Positions 15,001 through 23,774 of a DNA stretch of 64,000 nucleotides are shown piece after piece; positions within the stretch are counted from its first letter, which is position 1, and the number at the start of each line of letters is the position of its first letter. The position numbers and the translations under genes are program-made. The stretch spans positions 46,636,311 through 46,700,310 of the forward strand of contig OX328106.1 of NCBI GenBank assembly GCA_946811185.2, read 5' to 3'. Origin of the DNA: Hippopus hippopus. Its lineage: Eukaryota > Mollusca > Bivalvia > Cardiida > Cardiidae. The notes beneath the pieces were generated by a model. The model did not search any database. It worked only from the letters and a program-made list of their open reading frames with translations, and was not told the DNA's origin.

Positions 15001-18000
15001 GTGAAAATGAGCTATTTAGTTCTATCCATCCATGGCAATTTTAAAGCTGTTTTGGCTAGAATACCATTATGTTGCAAAATATTGGAGACTATACATGTGT
15101 ATCCCAGATCTGGCTGCATTCCCCGCACAATCTTATTTTGATCTACACACGCTAAGAAAGGATCCAAATATATTTCCAGCATGATTCTTCAAGACTTTTG
15201 CATATAATTTAAGTATCAGAAGACAATATATAGAGGATTTTTTTTTTTTTTTCAGTGAAAGATCAAAATGTTCATCATGTGAACATCATCAGTAATATTT
15301 TCACAAGTGGCACAGTCCACAGTCATGAGTGAAAATATTATCTATGATGTTCATATGAAATAAATTTCGATCTTTCACCGAAAAAAACCAAATACAGGGT
15401 TTGACATTAAGGCACGTCCGAACGACATTGTCTAGCAAACAATCGGTTTGGGCTAGTAGAGGCTGCGTCCAGCTAGCCCGAATGGTCTAGTGCAAAAATC
15501 GAGACAATTAGTTTAAGTATTAATTTCATACTTCACAAAAGTGACGAAAATCAACCTTACATGCCGTAACGCTGAAAGAGATCTCTTACCTAACTTTTGA
15601 TTTTGTTCAACCAACGATAATTTATTGACAACTTCTAAATTGTTAACAGGAAGACGGTCGCGCATGCGCGGTAGGCCATATCTTTAATGGAAAAACCAAA
15701 TCGAACTAAAAATAGATTATCATTTTTTAAGAGTATTTAATCTTTTAGCAAGAATTTCTTTCATTTAGGTCTTTTTTACCGAGTTTCATTTTGACGACAT
15801 CTGAAAATGAGTTGTCCAGACGTTTACATAGACAACAGAGCAGACGACAGGGGAATAACATCTGATCGGGGAAGAGCGGAGTCATAAAATGAAGCTTAAA
15901 AAATGAATCGAAACACAAGTAGTCTTAGTAGATCTAGAAGAATAGAATTAGATCTAGATCACAGAAAAAAGATAATTTCTGACCTTGACTCGACTGGAAA
16001 GCTGAATTCGCGCCGTTGGTTTGTGTTTTATTTGGAGGAAAATGTCATGTTTTCTTTGTGGACACTTTAAAAAACAAAAGATTTGCTGTAGGATCTAATA
16101 ACATTATACCACAATATTTTTACCCTTTAAAACACAAAAACTGTTATTTGAACCTCAGACTAATATGTTGTCTGTGATTGCTTTCAAAATGTATAAGTCT
16201 AATTTGTCCTCTGGTAAAGAGATCGTAACTAATTAATTAATGGGGAAACTCTCATTGATCATTACCGGTACTTACCATGACATTGCCATTTTTTTTGTCA
16301 CAATTTTGGAATAATATCAAGAAAAATAACATACATATTGATCTATTTTATATTTTTCTACATTTGCAGTCATTTTTTGTCACAATTTTGGTATAATAAC
16401 AAGAGAAATAACATACACTTTGATCTATTTTATATTTTTCTACATTTTGCAAAAGTGGTCTAGTAGAAATCTGAAGTGGTCTAGTAAAATTTGCATATTA
16501 CTGGTCCACTGGTCTAGTTGAAAAAAATGTTAATGTCGAACCCTGAAATATTCTATTTATTTCATGCTTCTAACCCCCTTTTTGTTGGGACTTTCATCAA
16601 ATCCAGTACATGTGTTTTTGGTAATTCCCCATGGTGTACACCTATCCACATAAGAACGCATTACAATATTACGTAAAGCGGGAGAAATGTAGAGTAAATA
16701 TGTGTAAATTACATCATATTTCCCTGTGGTTGAATATCACACACTGTTTACTTAGGTAACTTGTGCACGGGAATGACTTTTTCTGCCTTCAATTGAAAAG
16801 GTAGAAAATATGAAATTGGTATTTTTCACTGGTCTTAACCATGAAATATTGAACCATAACCCACCATTATTTCTCAGTAAACTACTGAAAAGCATGAAAT
16901 AAAATATGGGGCATAGGTGATGAGATTTGTCTGTAAAATGGTAGGGAACATTGTAAGGAAAGTGAAAATGCTTTCCCTCATTGTTTTTAAAAGCTTTCTT
17001 ACTAAGGATCTTAAAAAATTTGTATAGTAGACCTTAATAGATGATAATAAATACATGATAAATTAATCTGTCTTTCTTAACTGTTTACCAAACATTCCTG
17101 TGTTTTAGAGACCCCGATGAAGGAGGCTCTTGAAAATGTTGTGGCAAAGGAGATAATGCTGTTAATCCATCTTTACTGAGTATTTTTCCACATCTATCGT
17201 AATTTTGCCATCTGCATATAACATCAAATAACATTTATGTTAGAGGCAGTAATAGATGTTCAAAGAGAGATTAATTGTGCTATTTTTTCTTTCTTGTTTC
17301 AGTTCTTAAACTCTCCTGATTATGAGGGAAGAAAATCAGAGGAAATTGGAAAACTGGAGCAAACCATACTTACACAGAAGAAGGTAAAAAGACATTCATG
17401 CAATAAAGATTAGAAATTATAGGACAAGTACTCATCTTTTCATTTATGAAAATTATTCATTAATAAATATTGATAATTTCATGGAAATGAGATTCCTAGA
17501 ACTGACTTAGAAAAATTGCAGATGCACCTTATATGCAGAACTTTGTTTTCAAGGACAGGTAATGCAATGAAAATTTTGTAAACTTTGTCATGTGTTACTG
17601 AGTGGATTCTTCTGTACTTCTACTGCAACTTTGGTGATTTCCAGCCAGTTAAAGAACTTCCTGGATTTCCAAGCAGTTAGAAATTCTTTCTTTGTGGTGT
17701 TTTGGGGTGGAATGGTGTTGCGGATTCTACCCAAGGTAGTGCCATTCAAAAGACTCTCAAATTAGCAGAAATGGTTTCTTATCTGCATAGGACAGCGTTG
17801 TGTTTGTACCAGACATTACATTATGTCAGGATAATATGACTGACCTCCCTATTGACTTGCCGCAGTTTTAACAAGACAAAGAGATTTGACTATTGTGTGA
17901 AATGATACAACTATCTGATTGGAACGGACAATTTTTCAGCAGACAACCTTAAAAACATCCTTGTAAAATCAAGGTGAAATAAGGAACAATATATAAATAC

Positions 18001-19358
18001 ATGCAAAGAATCTGTTTTCAAACAGAGCTTAGGATTTTCTCCCATAATTAACTCATTGTTTTTCTAAAAGAGATGCTTTCTAAAGCCTTCCCTTTCATGG
18101 TCATTGAAAATCAGCTTTTAAGTACCTACAAAAAGGCCTTTAAAAAATATTGTGTGAAAAGGGATAAAATGCTGGTAAGCAGCTTTTTTTCTACTTTTCC
18201 CACAATGTTTTTGACCCTTCTAAACACAAGTGCCATCAGTTTGTTGTCTGGTAAAAAGTTAGTTTTCCTAAAATCTGGACAAATTTGTTGTATCGATGTA
18301 AACAAATTGCGTTCGTTTCAGATACATGAAAAGACATTGGATGAAAAGAAAAAGACACTGAAAGAGATAGAAAAAACAATAAAACAAAAAGAGAATGACA
18401 ATGAACAATTGTTGAAAGAGTTAGAGGACCTAAATGTCTCTGTACATGAGAGAAAACATATCGAGGAGGTTAATGGTAAGTTCTTTTCTTTCACTCTGAG
18501 TTTATACTCATAACACCAAGCTCTTAATGTAAACACCAAGACTTACTTTCTGATAGTTTGAAATGTGGTGGCTCAGCCAATCATATGAGTAGACCTAGAA
18601 TTCAGAATTAGAACTGCATTTAGCTCTTTCCACTCGACAAATTTTACACCTATTGAAATTCAAAAAGATCTAAATATGAAAAAATCTAAATTGGTACACA
18701 CAAGCTTATGTTCTCTGACAGGGTAAAAAACAATATGGGAAAGGAAGAAAATGTTGAATACCAGCATTCTCTTCTTTTCCCACATTGTTTTCAAAAGCTG
18801 TCTTCTTCAGGGTTGTTAAAACTCTGGATTACGTAGTAAAGGGTTAAAATGGTGAGAGATGGTCCCTGCCTGATGTAACACTTCACAACGTTGTTTTCTT
18901 CACCAAATTATTAACATAACATCATGTTCATCTGTGTATTCCATAAAGCATGCTGTCTTCATGTGGATTGATTCCTTTGAAACTTGAAAGGCTGTGCACT
19001 TAAATTGTATGATTGCCACTTTTTAATCACCCCATTAGTAGACATATGAAAACATGCTGGAAAAGAAGTAACTGCATAAAACAAGGAATTGTGCCTCTTC
19101 CAAAAGAATAAAAAAGTTGCCAAAATATATTTTCAAGGAAGTTTAAAGAAACATGTTCCAACAAACTTTTTTTTTTCATTTTTTCCAGCTGATCGTCGAT
19201 CTGATACAGGCAGAGAAAAGCGCTATCAAGACATTGTATACAGAAGAAAACTTGTTGATTTAGCAAAGGCACAAGCACAGGAGGTAGCTGTATTAAGGGC
19301 CGAGGTGGAAAGATTAAGAATGAGAACTTTCCCTGCATTAGTTCAAGTTGAACATTAA
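20..19358 (+). CDS. CFAP43: Cilia- and flagella-associated protein 43, C-terminal 12 exons (5' end outside window)
   Basis: CFAP43 works in motile axonemes next to the inner-arm dynein tether (tether/tether head); its loss gives abnormal sperm flagella and cilia (family knowledge). Exons read from splice sites, all phase-consistent: 20-190, 658-786, 2615-2842, 5866-6041, 9790-10006, 11012-11124, 12958-13117, 13646-13719, 14809-14899, 17303-17383, 18322-18475, 19189-19358. Joined they give 587 codons plus TAA. The product is almost wholly charged coiled coil. Landmarks are [15 protein letters not shown] in the first exon, [13 protein letters not shown] in the second, QEELKILRL in the third, and the ending [20 protein letters not shown] then [14 protein letters not shown]. 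The N-terminal WD40 half is not in the window. Introns are full of MITEs. CFAP44 is a related paralogue; I favour CFAP43 on the C-terminal motif, from memory of the family. Confidence 0.8.
815..1697 (+). repeat. Dispersed element with about five tandem 145-bp units, CFAP43 intron
   Basis: Left edge reads AGCTCACCT, right edge CAGGTGAGCACTTT followed by GGCCCTCTTGTT, so the ends are short inverted repeats. Inside, a unit starting TGTGTGCACTCTAGAGGCC recurs near 902, 1048, 1191, 1337 and 1482. Each unit holds a phrase like ATGAAACTTGGTCAGAATGT. No coding potential is seen. Confidence 0.8.
1722..1951. repeat. MITE-A copy, degenerate
   Basis: Left end TAACTCTTTACTAAAC, a decayed central hairpin (GGTAAAGGAGAAAGTGCTGG and CAAGCATTTT...TTCC) and a right half with GGGATTGTGTGG. 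TTAA flanks are not intact. It lies in the CFAP43 intron after the second exon. Confidence 0.75.
1952..2614 (+). other. Remaining intron sequence with one MITE-A copy at 2385-2577
   Basis: The MITE-A copy is recognisable by GGAAAACATGATGG, GAGAAAATGCTGG, CTCCTTTTGTCAC and TTTCACTTTGACAAGTCTAG. Nothing else is recognised. The acceptor TATTTACAG ends at 2614. Confidence 0.6.
2868..3075. repeat. MITE-A copy, left TTAA retained, right end lost
   Basis: Starts TTAACCTTTTACCACACGAC and carries the central hairpin GAGAAAATGCTGG / CCAGCAATTTCTCC. It fades after GGGTCGTTAAAACT. It starts only 26 bp after the donor of the preceding exon (exon end 2842). Confidence 0.85.
3347..5565 (+). repeat. 2.2-kb dispersed element with two internal tandem arrays
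   Basis: Both margins carry GGCGGGGGATAT (near 3365 and 5537). A GTCC-rich stretch follows the left edge (3388-3425). Array 1 has about eight units of 161-162 bp starting near 3600, 3762, 3923, 4084, 4244, 4407, 4568 and 4735. Each unit holds CTGCTTGTCC and AACTTTGTCATCTCCAGTC. Array 2 (about 4955-5470) repeats ATGCCATGTCATG plus AAAAGGGGGCTT at least five times. It lies in the CFAP43 intron 2843-5865. Confidence 0.8.
6302..6501. repeat. MITE-A copy
   Basis: Central hairpin AAATGCTGGTAACCAGCAAT, then TTTTGTCATCCAGCAAAGAGTTAA at the right end, which keeps TTAA. The left end has decayed. Confidence 0.8.
6571..6769. repeat. MITE-A copy with TTAA at both ends
   Basis: TTAA at 6571-6574 and 6766-6769 flank CTCTTTTCCAAACAATCC and TTGTTTGGTAAGGAG. 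The left arm of the central hairpin is deleted, so this copy is a little short. Confidence 0.88.
6770..7215 (+). other. Intron sequence, nothing recognised
   Basis: AT-rich CFAP43 intron. I see no repeat family, ORF or RNA gene that I can support. Confidence 0.5.
7216..7480 (+). repeat. tRNA-derived SINE copy with (AATC)n tail
   Basis: A box-B-like TTTTTCGACCCC lies near the start. The 3' part reads TGTTGAAAATGGTGTTAAAC and then CAATCAATCAATCAATC. The same TGTTGAAA...GGCGTTAAA tail recurs at 52870 and 59205, and on the other strand near 21960. The ORFs here are incidental. Confidence 0.65.
7481..9789 (+). other. CFAP43 intron, mostly unassigned; MITE-B fragment at about 8873-8990
   Basis: Only one repeat is recognisable: 8873-8990 with GCAGGCAGTGTAGATCAAGA, a decayed MITE-B. 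The rest is AT-rich with T and C runs (9665-9681). No ORF or RNA gene is supported. Confidence 0.55.
10057..10249. repeat. MITE-A copy
   Basis: Hairpin GAAAGGAGAAAATGCTGCTA / TTAGCATTTACTCCTTTACC, and a right end GAGAGTTAA. Confidence 0.78.
10420..10597. repeat. MITE-A copy, opposite half-order
   Basis: GAAAACATTGTAGGAAAGGG, then TTCTTTTCCCACAAAG and the right end GTGTGGTAAAGAGTTAA. The left end is decayed. Confidence 0.75.
10665..10800. repeat. MITE-B fragment
   Basis: The central palindrome survives in part: GTCAGTAAGATCAAGACCTG and GCAATCTGATCTTTG, as in the full copies at 21054 and 56580. Confidence 0.6.
11725..11955. mobile_element. MITE-A, complete, with empty-site proof of TTAA duplication
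   Basis: The body 11729-11951 (223 bp) is flanked by TTAA at 11725-11728 and 11952-11955. The duplicated host block at 12240-12262 has the same flanks with a single TTAA (12252-12255) and no insertion. Ends are CCCTTTACCAAACAATCC and GTGAAAGGG. A TTAA target with CCCT ends fits piggyBac-type MITEs (family knowledge). Confidence 0.95.
12370..12619 (+). pseudogene. LINE (non-LTR) endonuclease domain fragment
   Basis: An open frame of about 80 codons ends TAA at 12617-12619 and shows the pattern of LINE APE-type endonucleases: FNIDLSKPL (from the GDFN motif, Gly-Asp lost), [23 protein letters not shown] and YYSDHSLI near the catalytic SDH. No reverse transcriptase follows. It is a passenger in the composite element, not a host gene. 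Confidence 0.7.
13834..14032. repeat. MITE-A copy, degenerate
   Basis: ACGTTGTGGGAAAAGGC, TGTTGGTAACTAAC and TCCTTTTTCGACAATATT mark a decayed hairpin. The ends are eroded. Confidence 0.7.
14496..14709. repeat. MITE-A copy
   Basis: Starts TTAACTCTTACCCAAATGAC, keeps AAGCATTTTCTCCATTTCCC, and ends GGATTTTGTGATAAAGG. The left hairpin arm is eroded. Confidence 0.78.
15226..15389. repeat. Small inverted-repeat element (MITE) beside a hAT-like insertion
   Basis: Inverted ends: TTTTTTCAGTGAAAGATC on the left and GATCTTTCACCGAAAAAAA on the right. ATGTTCATCATGTGAACATC lies inside. The hAT-like element starts immediately to the right. Confidence 0.65.
15395..16545. mobile_element. hAT-like non-autonomous element, 1151 bp, 5-bp duplication AAATA
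   Basis: Terminal inverted repeats read CAGGGTTTGACATTAA at the left and TTAATGTCGAACCCTG at the right (one mismatch). Flanks are AAATA at 15390-15394 and 16546-16550. CAGGG-type ends fit hAT; the usual duplication is 8 bp, with 5-bp variants known (family knowledge). An 81-bp segment is repeated inside (16289-16370, 16373-16450). No transposase ORF is seen. Confidence 0.8.
16921..17220. repeat. Two MITE-A fragments (16921-17030, 17078-17220)
   Basis: First: GAACATTGTAAGGAAAGTG and CTCATTGTTTTTAAAAG. Second: TAACTGTTTACCAAACATTC and TGTTGTGGCAAAGGAGATAA, with the right half lost. They lie upstream of exon 17303-17383. Confidence 0.65.
18095..18262. repeat. MITE-A copy
   Basis: TTGTGTGAAAAGGGATAAAA, CTACTTTTCCCACAATG and GTCTGGTAAAAAGTTAG. 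It ends about 60 bp before the exon at 18322. Confidence 0.72.
18620..18846. repeat. MITE-A copy, right TTAA kept
   Basis: Left half is decayed. AATATGGGAAAGGAAGAAAA, CTTCTTTTCCCACATTG and the end GTAGTAAAGGGTTAA are clear. Confidence 0.75.
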
Positions 19359-19550
19359 AGAAATCAATGATTTTTTATTTTTTTTCTCTCATGCTTGTTT
19401 TCTTGGGACTTTTTGTTATTAACAATATCATGTAGAAGTTGTGATAAAAGTCGAAAATATTTTGTTGTTTATAAAATGGTTGATTTTGGTCTTGTTATGA
19501 ATTACTGATATACTTATTAGCCAGTTACAGCAGACACATAGGTATTGAAA

Positions 19551-20046
19551 TTAAGCCTGTACCAAACAATGTAGTGTTTTAATGAACCAGAGGAAAGTGG
19601 CCTTTGAAAACATTGCAGGGAAAGAAGAAAACTAGCATTTTCTCTTTTTCCCACAATATTTTACTGTCCTTACATAGACAAATGGCAACAGTTAGCCATA
19701 TTGAATTGGCTGACTGAAAACACTTCCATATGGGACAAATCTAAATTTTTGTCATCTGGAAAAGGGTTAAAGTGGAAGGTTCTACAACAAGTAACTACTC
19801 CTTTTCCACAAAGCTTCCTATATTACTTAACCCTTTGCCAAACAATTTTGTCTTTTAAGGACCCTGAGACTCCTGAAAACATTGTGGGAAAAACAGAAAA
19901 TGCAGGCACATGTAGCTAGCACATTCTTCCTTTCCCTTGATATTTTCTACCCTTTCAAAAACATCGTTTCATCTGAGCCACATTCAATTTGTCACCTGCA
20001 ATAGCTTTCAATAAGGACAGATCTAAGATTTTGCTGTCTGGTAATG
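19551..20046. repeat. Two neighbouring MITE-A copies (19551-19769, 19827-20046)
   Basis: The first begins TTAAGCCTGTACCAAACAAT and ends CATCTGGAAAAGGGTTAA. The second begins TTAACCCTTTGCCAAACAAT and ends CTGTCTGGTAATG. Both lie just 3' of CFAP43. A further decayed piece follows at about 20140-20420. Confidence 0.8.
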
Positions 20047-20510
20047 TGCCTAAAAAAAAGAGTGCCCTTTCCTTCAAATATTCTGCTTTATTTTGCTTGC
20101 ATAAGTAATGGGTGCCACAAAATAAGCTGGAATGGCAATGTGGTAAACCCCTTCCCAAACAACAAATTTGAAAGCATCTGGGGCCACAAATTCAAAATTG
20201 GAACCAATAACAGAGTTTTCCTGACAGGATAGAAAACATTGTGGGAAAATGCTGGTTACCATCAAATGACAAATTTAGACTCTTCTACATTGGAAGAAAC
20301 TGCAGACAATAATTTAACATTAATACAAAGGACCTCAAGTTCTCTGGTATGTTAGAAAACATCCTGGTTGCCAGCATTTTCTCCTTTCCAGCACACTGTG
20401 TTTTAAAATGTCTTAGTTTTCAAGGTGGGGGGGGGGGTTGAAAAAAAAAAAAAAAAAGAGAAAGAGTTTCTTTAAATTCAAATTATGTTGAAGAATGACA
20501 CATGGGATCT

Positions 20511-20697
20511 GGGTCCGTATTCGCCAACCATTCTTGAGAATATTCTTTGTCTTATTTTAGATTTAGAAAGTAACACACCTTCTGATTGGCTAAACCATTT
20601 GGTTTAGCCAATAAGAAGTTGTGTAACTTTCAAATTTAGAAAATTCTTGAGAATAAGACTATGAATGTTCTTAAGAATGGTTGGTGAATACAGACCC
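20511..20697. repeat. MITE-D copy 1, palindromic
   Basis: Ends GGGTCCGTATTCGCCAACC and GGTTGGTGAATACAGACCC are inverted repeats. The centre TTCTGATTGGCTAAACCA / TGGTTTAGCCAATAAGAA folds on itself. Related copies lie at 20721, 45271 and 55524. Confidence 0.85.
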
Positions 20698-20720
20698 TGA
20701 TGTTAGTATTTAGCTCCTCT

Positions 20721-20895
20721 GGGTCTGTATTTACCAACCATTCTTAAGAATATTCTTAGTCTTATCCTCAAGAATTTTCTGAACTTGAGAGTAACACACT
20801 TTATGATTGGCTAATCCATTTCAGAAGTTTCATTATTTTCTACAACTAGAATTAGACCAAGAATGTTCTCAAGAATGGTTAGTGAATATGGACCC
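20721..20895. repeat. MITE-D copy 2
   Basis: Ends GGGTCTGTATTTACCAACC and GGTTAGTGAATATGGACCC. It lies only 23 bp after copy 1 in the same family; the centre is shortened. Confidence 0.82.
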
Positions 20896-21053
20896 ATAGA
20901 TTGTATATTGTCCGTCCGTCCATTTGTATCTGTGATATTTATTACATTGTGTTTCACAACTGAAAATAAAAGCGGATAATGCACAAAATATTTAAAAATC
21001 CATTTGAACATATCTCCTTTATATGATTTTCATTCAGGCAGATAAAAATGACC

Positions 21054-21260
21054 TTAACCCTTTGGCTGCTAAGTGCGACTAACTGACCTTTTGCAGGCAG
21101 TGTAGATCAAGATCAGACTGCACAAAACGTGCAGTCTGATCTTAGATCTACACTGTCCAATAAGGAGATATTTTTCCCCGAAAAATAAATTTGAAATAGC
21201 ATTAATCAGGTTTTTAATCTAGGGTTGAAAGTTTCATTTATTTAGCAGGATAAGGGTTGA
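21054..21260. repeat. MITE-B copy, TTAA-flanked palindrome
   Basis: Begins TTAACCCTTTGGCTGCTAAG. The central arms GTAGATCAAGATCAGACTGC and GCAGTCTGATCTTAGATCTA are inverted repeats. It ends GCAGGATAAGGGTTGA (TTAA mutated). The family looks like a second TTAA-targeting MITE. Confidence 0.85.
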
Positions 21261-21331
21261 GATTTCACCTTCAATGCTGTATATGCAAATTACATCTCAG
21301 AAAAAGAGAGAACAGTTTAGATTATAGATCT

Positions 21332-21559
21332 TTAACCCTTTACCAAACAATCCCTGGTTTTTATGACCCAGGGGGAGGAGCCTTCTGAAAACATTGTGGG
21401 AAAAGGAGAAAATGCTGTTAACCAGCATTTTCTCCTTTTCCAACAATGTTTTCTACTCTTCTAAAGTCAAGTTTCAATTTTTGCATGGCATTTACTTTTC
21501 GTCTTCAAATGCTTTCAATTCGGACAAGTCTAAAATTTTGTCGTTTGGTAAAGAGTTAA
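21332..21559. repeat. MITE-A copy, intact, TTAA both sides
   Basis: TTAA at 21332-21335 and 21556-21559; body 220 bp. Ends CCCTTTACCAAACAATCC and GTTTGGTAAAGAG. Central arms TGTGGGAAAAGGAGAAAATG and CATTTTCTCCTTTTCCAACA. Confidence 0.92.
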
Positions 21560-21939
21560 CCACACTGTCTGCAAAAGCATCTTAGTTGTCCATAGCTCTT
21601 TAAGATTGAATAAAATTTTTATGAATTTTCTGATATTCTAATCCTTTTTTATTCTCATTTCTATTTTCATGGTATACTACCCACAGATCTGTAGTCATTT
21701 TAAGAAATTTGGGTGAAAAAAAAAAAAAATTAAATTAAAAGAAATACAAACTGTAACCACTGTGTTGTCATCCTTCTATCTACTGAACCCCTTAGCTCTT
21801 GACAGCTAAATGTATGAGAAAGCCATTTTTCCCTCTTTGGAAATGTCAAGACATTGATATTTCACAGCTGTATCAAATTTTGACAACAGTATCTCAGTAT
21901 GCATGTTACAGCATGAGGCCAAGGTTGGACAGTAACAGA

Positions 21940-22085
21940 ATGTGCCAACCTATGGCAAACAGTACCGATAGAATTGTGTTTTATGCTGCTTTCAACATTA
22001 ATCATAATATAGTGTCAACCCACTTATTCATTTATTTTCTGGTTTTCACCAGTGCTAGACTGGGGCTCTTTTTAAAAGTGCCTTC
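21940..22085 (-). repeat. SINE 3' part, minus strand
   Basis: Read on the minus strand: CTAGCACTGGTGAAAACCAG, then ATGTTGAAAGCAGCATAAAA. This matches the 3' part of the plus-strand SINE at 59046-59220. Confidence 0.6.
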
Positions 22086-22339
22086 TTGCCCTAAAAAAAA
22101 ATTTCAGAATTAGATCTACTTGTGATTAAGGAATTAATTGTCATGGAATATTTGTATTTCATTCTTTACGAGACAAACACAAATGGACAACATTTTTATA
22201 ACCACTGAAAAACAGACTTAAGTAAGAATAACAGAGAAAAAAAAAAAACTGAGCTTATTTTCGGTTGTTATTTCGTTCCTTCTTGTTCACAGAATAGCTG
22301 TAATCATGACTGTGATATTGATGATTAAATTTCAAACCT

Positions 22340-23050
22340 TCAACCTTAGAAACAGGAATTTAGAAATCATTGTAGGAAAAGAAGGAAAATTCTGGTTAGT
22401 AGCCTTTTTTCCATTTTTATGACATATTCTACTCATTTAGAGACAAATCATATCACTGGATACTCATTTACGTATTTGTCATATTGTAAATGCTTTCAAT
22501 ACTGAATATTCTAATGTTTCATTGTCTGGTAAAGAATGGAACAAGTCTGAGAAACACCGTAAGTCACTGGCCTCTAGTCAGTAAACATGTTCAGCAGTGA
22601 CTTCTTATGGATGGCATAGATCAGGATCAGACTGCACAGAACATGCAATCTGATCTTGGATCAGTGCCACCTACGTGTTAAGTCAAAGCCTATAAGATAG
22701 AATTCTTTTATGAGTTTTAGTAGATTGTCAAGCCGCTTTCATTTGGTACTCGACACATGTAACCCATAATGATATCGGTATGGTTCGGAGTGCCTACTTA
22801 ACCCTTTACAATATAATTTCGCCTTTTAACGACCCTGCGAATGAAGGCTTTTGGAACTATTGAAGGCTTTTGCAAACATTGTGGGAAAAGGAGAAATGCA
22901 GGTAAGCAGCATTTTCTCCTTTTCCTAAAACGCTTATCTACATATTCAAGGACAAATATTATCATCTGACAAATTTGAATTGTTGTCTGTAGACCTATAT
23001 TCCTTCATTATGGATGAGTCTAAAATTTTGCTGTGTGGTAAAGAGATGAG
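22340..23050. repeat. MITE-A copies (22340-22545, 22798-23050) with MITE-B fragment at about 22560-22690
   Basis: Copy 1 is decayed (TTGTAGGAAAAGAAGGAAAA, GTCTGGTAAAG). Copy 2 begins TTAACCCTTTACAATATAAT and has TTGTGGGAAAAGGAG and GTGTGGTAAAGAG. The MITE-B piece between them has TCAGGATCAGACTGCAC and GCAATCTGATCTTGGATC. Confidence 0.72.
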
Positions 23051-23774
23051 GAAATGTTACATGCAAAACCTTAAAACCTTTGTCACACATCCAAGCATCT
23101 ACCAGAATACCTGTCGCCTCATTTATATCATGGAGAGACTTGCACTTAACACATCTCTGTAGAGGCTGTGTGTACAGTGTAGCTCAACAGCACATTGGGT
23201 TTTAAGTGCATATTAGGGTAAACTGACATAGTGTTGGACACTTAGAACCATAATGAGGTTAGTATAAAGCATCACAAAAATGGATTAAACCCCCCTTTGC
23301 CAAAGTGCCGCTCCAATGTATATATACGATCCCTGATTAAAGAATTTGGAGAAAATTCCCTATATAGTCAATTGCTGCTTTTGTCACATTTGTCTCAACT
23401 TGCAAGCTGAATATGCACCATTTTTTTTTTTTCATAAATCCCTGGTTACTTCAGAATTCGTTGAAAGCCTTGTCAAGATTTCTTTTCTTACAAGAGGTGA
23501 CGATATGATGCTATGGCAAATAAGTTAACATATCTGATTGTCCTTTATGGTCAAAGGGAAAAAACTCGTATAATTTTCATCCCAAGTTTTAGCAGAGTCA
23601 TCTCCCTTCCATCATACAGGAAACGGAAATTGTTTTTCATCAAGGGTCAATCCGAAGCTTTGAACGAAGGTTATGCAAGCGTTTGCGAAACCGTTTTATA
23701 ACCCGAGTAAATAACTTTGCATAACGAATATTTACTTAATTATTTCGCTTGAAATTTACAGGGAAGAAGTGACA
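23051..23774 (+). other. COX15 upstream region, no confident promoter motif
   Basis: From about 23340 the sequence is less repetitive than its neighbours. A splice-acceptor-like AAATTTACAG ends at 23760, 14 bp before the COX15 ATG, so an upstream non-coding exon is possible. I cannot place a transcription start. Confidence 0.35.
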
